Positions 61,886 through 64,000 of a stretch of 64,000 bases of DNA are shown here, in pieces. The number at the start of each line of letters is the position of its first letter. The first letter of the stretch is position 1. This stretch comes from Acinetobacter sp. BY419 (GTDB taxonomy: Bacteria; Pseudomonadota; Gammaproteobacteria; Pseudomonadales; Moraxellaceae). The DNA is taken from positions 43,068 to 107,067 of the forward strand of contig NZ_JAGFXZ010000006.1 of the NCBI RefSeq assembly GCF_019038395.1, read 5' to 3'. Position numbers and translations under genes: made by a program. The notes under the pieces were generated by a model. That model had not been told where the DNA came from, ran no database searches, and was given only the letters and a program-made list of their open reading frames with translations.

Positions 61886-63892
61886 GTGAATGTTGCCCAA
61901 CCTGTGACCTCTGTTTTTCTTAAAATTATTAAACCGGCCGTACTTCCCTTTCAGTCCAGCGCGCTGATGACCTATTGCCTGCAGATCCTGCTGGTGTTTC
62001 TGGGCACTACTTTCGGTCTGAAGTTTCTGGGTTATGATGCTTTAATCGTACCTGTCACCTTGGGGGCGATTGCCACTGCCCTGACCGATTTCGATGACCG
62101 TCTGAGCCTGCGCTTGCGTAACCTGCTGCTGGTCATCATTCTGTTTTTCAGTGTCAGCAGCATTCTGGAGTTTCTTGCTCCCCATAAATTCTGGTTTGCA
62201 CTCTGGCTGTCGCTGTCTAGTGCACTTTTTATTCTGATGGGTGCATTGGGCCAGCGTTATGCTACGATTTCATTTGGCACAATTTTACTTTCGATTTACA
62301 CCATGTTTGGCCTGGGCGAATATCAGCACTGGTATGAACAGCCGCTTTATTTTGTCATTGGGGCACTCTGGTACGGCCTGATGTCTATTCTATTTTTTCT
62401 GCTGCGTCCAACCCTACAGGTTCAGGAAAACCTTGCGCAAAGCTTGCAGTACATGTCAGACCTACTGCTCAGCAAAGCTAAACTGTTTGATCCGGATCAG
62501 CACCCGAATGTCGAAATCCTGCTCTATGAGCTGTCACTTAAAAATACGCTCGTCATTCAGAGCTTTAACCGCAGTAAAGATTCCCTGCTAACCCGGCTTA
62601 AAGCTTCACGTGCCAATCGCAATACCATTTACTGGCTGAACCTGTATTTTTTGATGCAGGATATTCATGAACAGGCCACCGCCAATTATCTGCATTATGA
62701 ACAGATCGAACAGCATTTTAGCCGTACCGACCTGATTTTCCGGATTCAGAAAAACATCCATCTGCAAGCCCTCGCCTGTCAGCATCTGGCAAAATGTGTA
62801 CTGCGCGATCAGAAATTCCATCTCTCTGCAGATTATGAACTGGCATTGCAACATTTACAGGAATCGATGCAGGACTGGATTGCCCAGCATCCACAGAACA
62901 TTGAAGTTAAAAATTTACAGCTCATTCTCGCTAACCTGCTCAGCGTGCATGAGCAGTTACAACATCTGCATGATGAACAGGCACTATATAAGCCACGCTA
63001 TCAGCAGCATTTTGATGACCTGAGTCTGTTTGATGATGACATTCGTGATACGACTGATCTGTGGCTGAAACTCAAGCCGCACCTAAGTCCGCAATCGGCA
63101 CTTTTCCGGCATGCGGTCAGGATTGCCGTTGTATTTTTAGTCGGATATGCCATTTCATTATTACCTTTTGCAAAAAATGGCTACTGGATTTTATTGACCA
63201 GCCTGTTTGTCTGCCAGATCAGTTATTTTGCGACTAAAAGCCGGCTCAAACTGCGAACTTGGGGAACATTATTAGGGGTGATACTGGGTGTTCCGATCCT
63301 GTATTTTGTGCCAAGTGTGGAAGGCCAGTTATTATTGACCGTGATTTTTGGCGTGGGTTTTTTCTATTTACGTTCCAAAAAATATGCCATGGCCACCCTT
63401 ATGGCTACCTTGATGGTGCTCCTGATTTTTAACCTGAAAGGTGCCGGTTATGCAATCATTTTGCCACGGATTATCGATACGCTCATAGGCTGTCTGATTG
63501 CCTGGATTGCGGTAAGCTGGATCTGGCCGGACTGGAATTTTCGCAATATTTCCAGCAACATCAAGAAGTCCTCACATGCAACCCTGGACTATTTTGCTGC
63601 AGTGGTCGAACAATATCAAAATGGTAAAGATAACAGTATGGCTTACCGGACTGCACGGCGTTTGGCACACAATGCACAGGTTGATTTGTCCAGTATGATT
63701 TCAAGCTTGAGTACCGAACCAAACCCGGATCCGCAGCTGGTCAAAAGTGCTTTTCGCTATCTGGTCTATAGTCACAGTCAGCTCAGTTATGTTTCAGCCT
63801 TAGGCAGCCATCGTGAGCAGGCGGCTGATGCTCAAGTTCTGGATTTACTAGAATGGTGTCGGCAAACCTTAATTAACCCGAATCGCGGATAA
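61886..63892 (+). CDS. yccS: FUSC/YccS-type inner-membrane protein
   Basis: The 668-residue protein has two membrane blocks (residues ~25-175 and ~410-555) around a cytosolic helical domain, the YccS/YhfK layout. The C-terminal block holds SLFVCQISYFATKSRLKLRT, the conserved FUSC_2 segment. The family includes AaeB-type aromatic acid efflux proteins; substrate is unknown here. The start is GTG at 61886 with no clear ribosome site; an alternative downstream ATG is at residue 28. It ends just before the IS-like element. Confidence 0.88.
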   Translation: MNVAQPVTSVFLKIIKPAVLPFQSSALMTYCLQILLVFLGTTFGLKFLGYDALIVPVTLGAIATALTDFDDRLSLRLRNLLLVIILFFSVSSILEFLAPHKFWFALWLSLSSALFILMGALGQRYATISFGTILLSIYTMFGLGEYQHWYEQPLYFVIGALWYGLMSILFFLLRPTLQVQENLAQSLQYMSDLLLSKAKLFDPDQHPNVEILLYELSLKNTLVIQSFNRSKDSLLTRLKASRANRNTIYWLNLYFLMQDIHEQATANYLHYEQIEQHFSRTDLIFRIQKNIHLQALACQHLAKCVLRDQKFHLSADYELALQHLQESMQDWIAQHPQNIEVKNLQLILANLLSVHEQLQHLHDEQALYKPRYQQHFDDLSLFDDDIRDTTDLWLKLKPHLSPQSALFRHAVRIAVVFLVGYAISLLPFAKNGYWILLTSLFVCQISYFATKSRLKLRTWGTLLGVILGVPILYFVPSVEGQLLLTVIFGVGFFYLRSKKYAMATLMATLMVLLIFNLKGAGYAIILPRIIDTLIGCLIAWIAVSWIWPDWNFRNISSNIKKSSHATLDYFAAVVEQYQNGKDNSMAYRTARRLAHNAQVDLSSMISSLSTEPNPDPQLVKSAFRYLVYSHSQLSYVSALGSHREQAADAQVLDLLEWCRQTLINPNRG

Positions 63893-63913
63893 GAAATTGA
63901 CTTGAAAAATAAG

Positions 63914-63965
63914 AGGACTAGAGCCATCAGTTGAGTTACCACACCAAACTCACAACTCTAGTCCT
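63914..63965. repeat. Inverted repeat at the possible left end of an IS
   Basis: AGGACTAGAG (63914-63923) and CTCTAGTCCT (63956-63965) are perfect 10-base arms around a 32-base loop that contains a second nested inverted repeat (GTTGAGTT/AACTCACAAC, imperfect). The right arm ends one base before the ATG of the frame at 63967. It has no T run, so it is not a usual terminator. Confidence 0.5.
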
Positions 63966-63966
63966 G

Positions 63967-64000
63967 ATGTTCAATAGTACCGAATTATTCTGCGTAATTG
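63967..64000 (+). CDS. 5' end of a putative IS982-family transposase
   Basis: The frame starts ATG and reads MFNSTELFCVI to the window end with no stop. The TELFC pattern near the N-terminus is typical of IS982-family transposases, as I remember them. Only 11 residues are visible, so this is a tentative call. The inverted repeat just upstream would be at the left end of the element. It interrupts no gene here; yccS is intact. Confidence 0.5.
   Translation, partial: MFNSTELFCVI

Overview
The window reads as a chromosomal segment of an Acinetobacter species, probably not A. baumannii itself. This rests on protein recognition (AlmA, AbeM, a 200-residue RibA, an EngB with a long acidic tail), moderate GC, and hairpin repeats of a type common in that genus. 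Almost everything is core or household content. No plasmid, prophage or defence island is present. The last ~90 bases look like the left edge of an insertion sequence, probably IS982 family.

Layout. Positions 1-819 hold the 3'-truncated long-chain alkane monooxygenase gene almA. Positions 1039-14592 are one continuous minus-strand block of 28 genes: S10 (rpsJ to rpsQ), spc (rplN to rpmJ, with secY) and alpha (rpsM to rplQ, with rpoA). A strong promoter at 14770-14798 drives it and a terminator at 981-1010 ends it. Positions 14838-18501 carry a glutamine amidotransferase, a cystathionine beta-lyase and a HerA-like ATPase. Positions 18598-19952 are a nitric-oxide response unit: a perfect 15-bp-arm palindrome containing an NsrR-type operator, a flavohemoglobin lacking its NAD domain, and nsrR. 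Next come engB, a DUF2845-like fragment, a dicarboxylate symporter, tesB, plsB, a YeeZ-like protein, recG, comF, a Nudix hydrolase, a LOG protein and corA. Positions 32492-35720 are the complete mlaFEDCB lipid-transport operon.

Positions 36129-46239 contain a DEAD-box helicase with an RGG-like tail holding three 87-bp tandem repeats and a long leader, then suhB, dxs, ribA, the divergent pair hemN/hemF (anaerobic and aerobic versions of the same haem step), a small membrane protein and aroE. Positions 46638-53604 hold an acyl-CoA dehydrogenase, a cold-shock gene with a ~167-nt leader, an HNH endonuclease gene broken by two small frameshifts, hemW, a YdcZ-type transporter, the MATE pump abeM and a DUF1737 protein. 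Positions 53892-63892 hold an ABC1/UbiB-type kinase, the zinc-free L31 paralogue with a Zur-like box, crcB, a HopJ-family protein, two related exported proteins flanking a methyltransferase, a membrane-anchored Holliday-resolvase-like protein, an orphan ParA, a PerM-family permease, a lipoprotein SodC and a YccS-type FUSC protein.

I did not find a convincing new multi-gene system. The observations most worth a second look are the NAD-domain-less flavohemoglobin behind an intact NsrR operator, the diverged pair of exported proteins around the methyltransferase, the doubly frameshifted HNH nuclease, the duplicated acidic tail of EngB, the Zur-like box at rpmE2, and several strong leader hairpins (dxs, rpsM, rpsQ/rplN and DEAD-helicase leaders). 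Coordinates of sites were counted by hand and could be off by a base.
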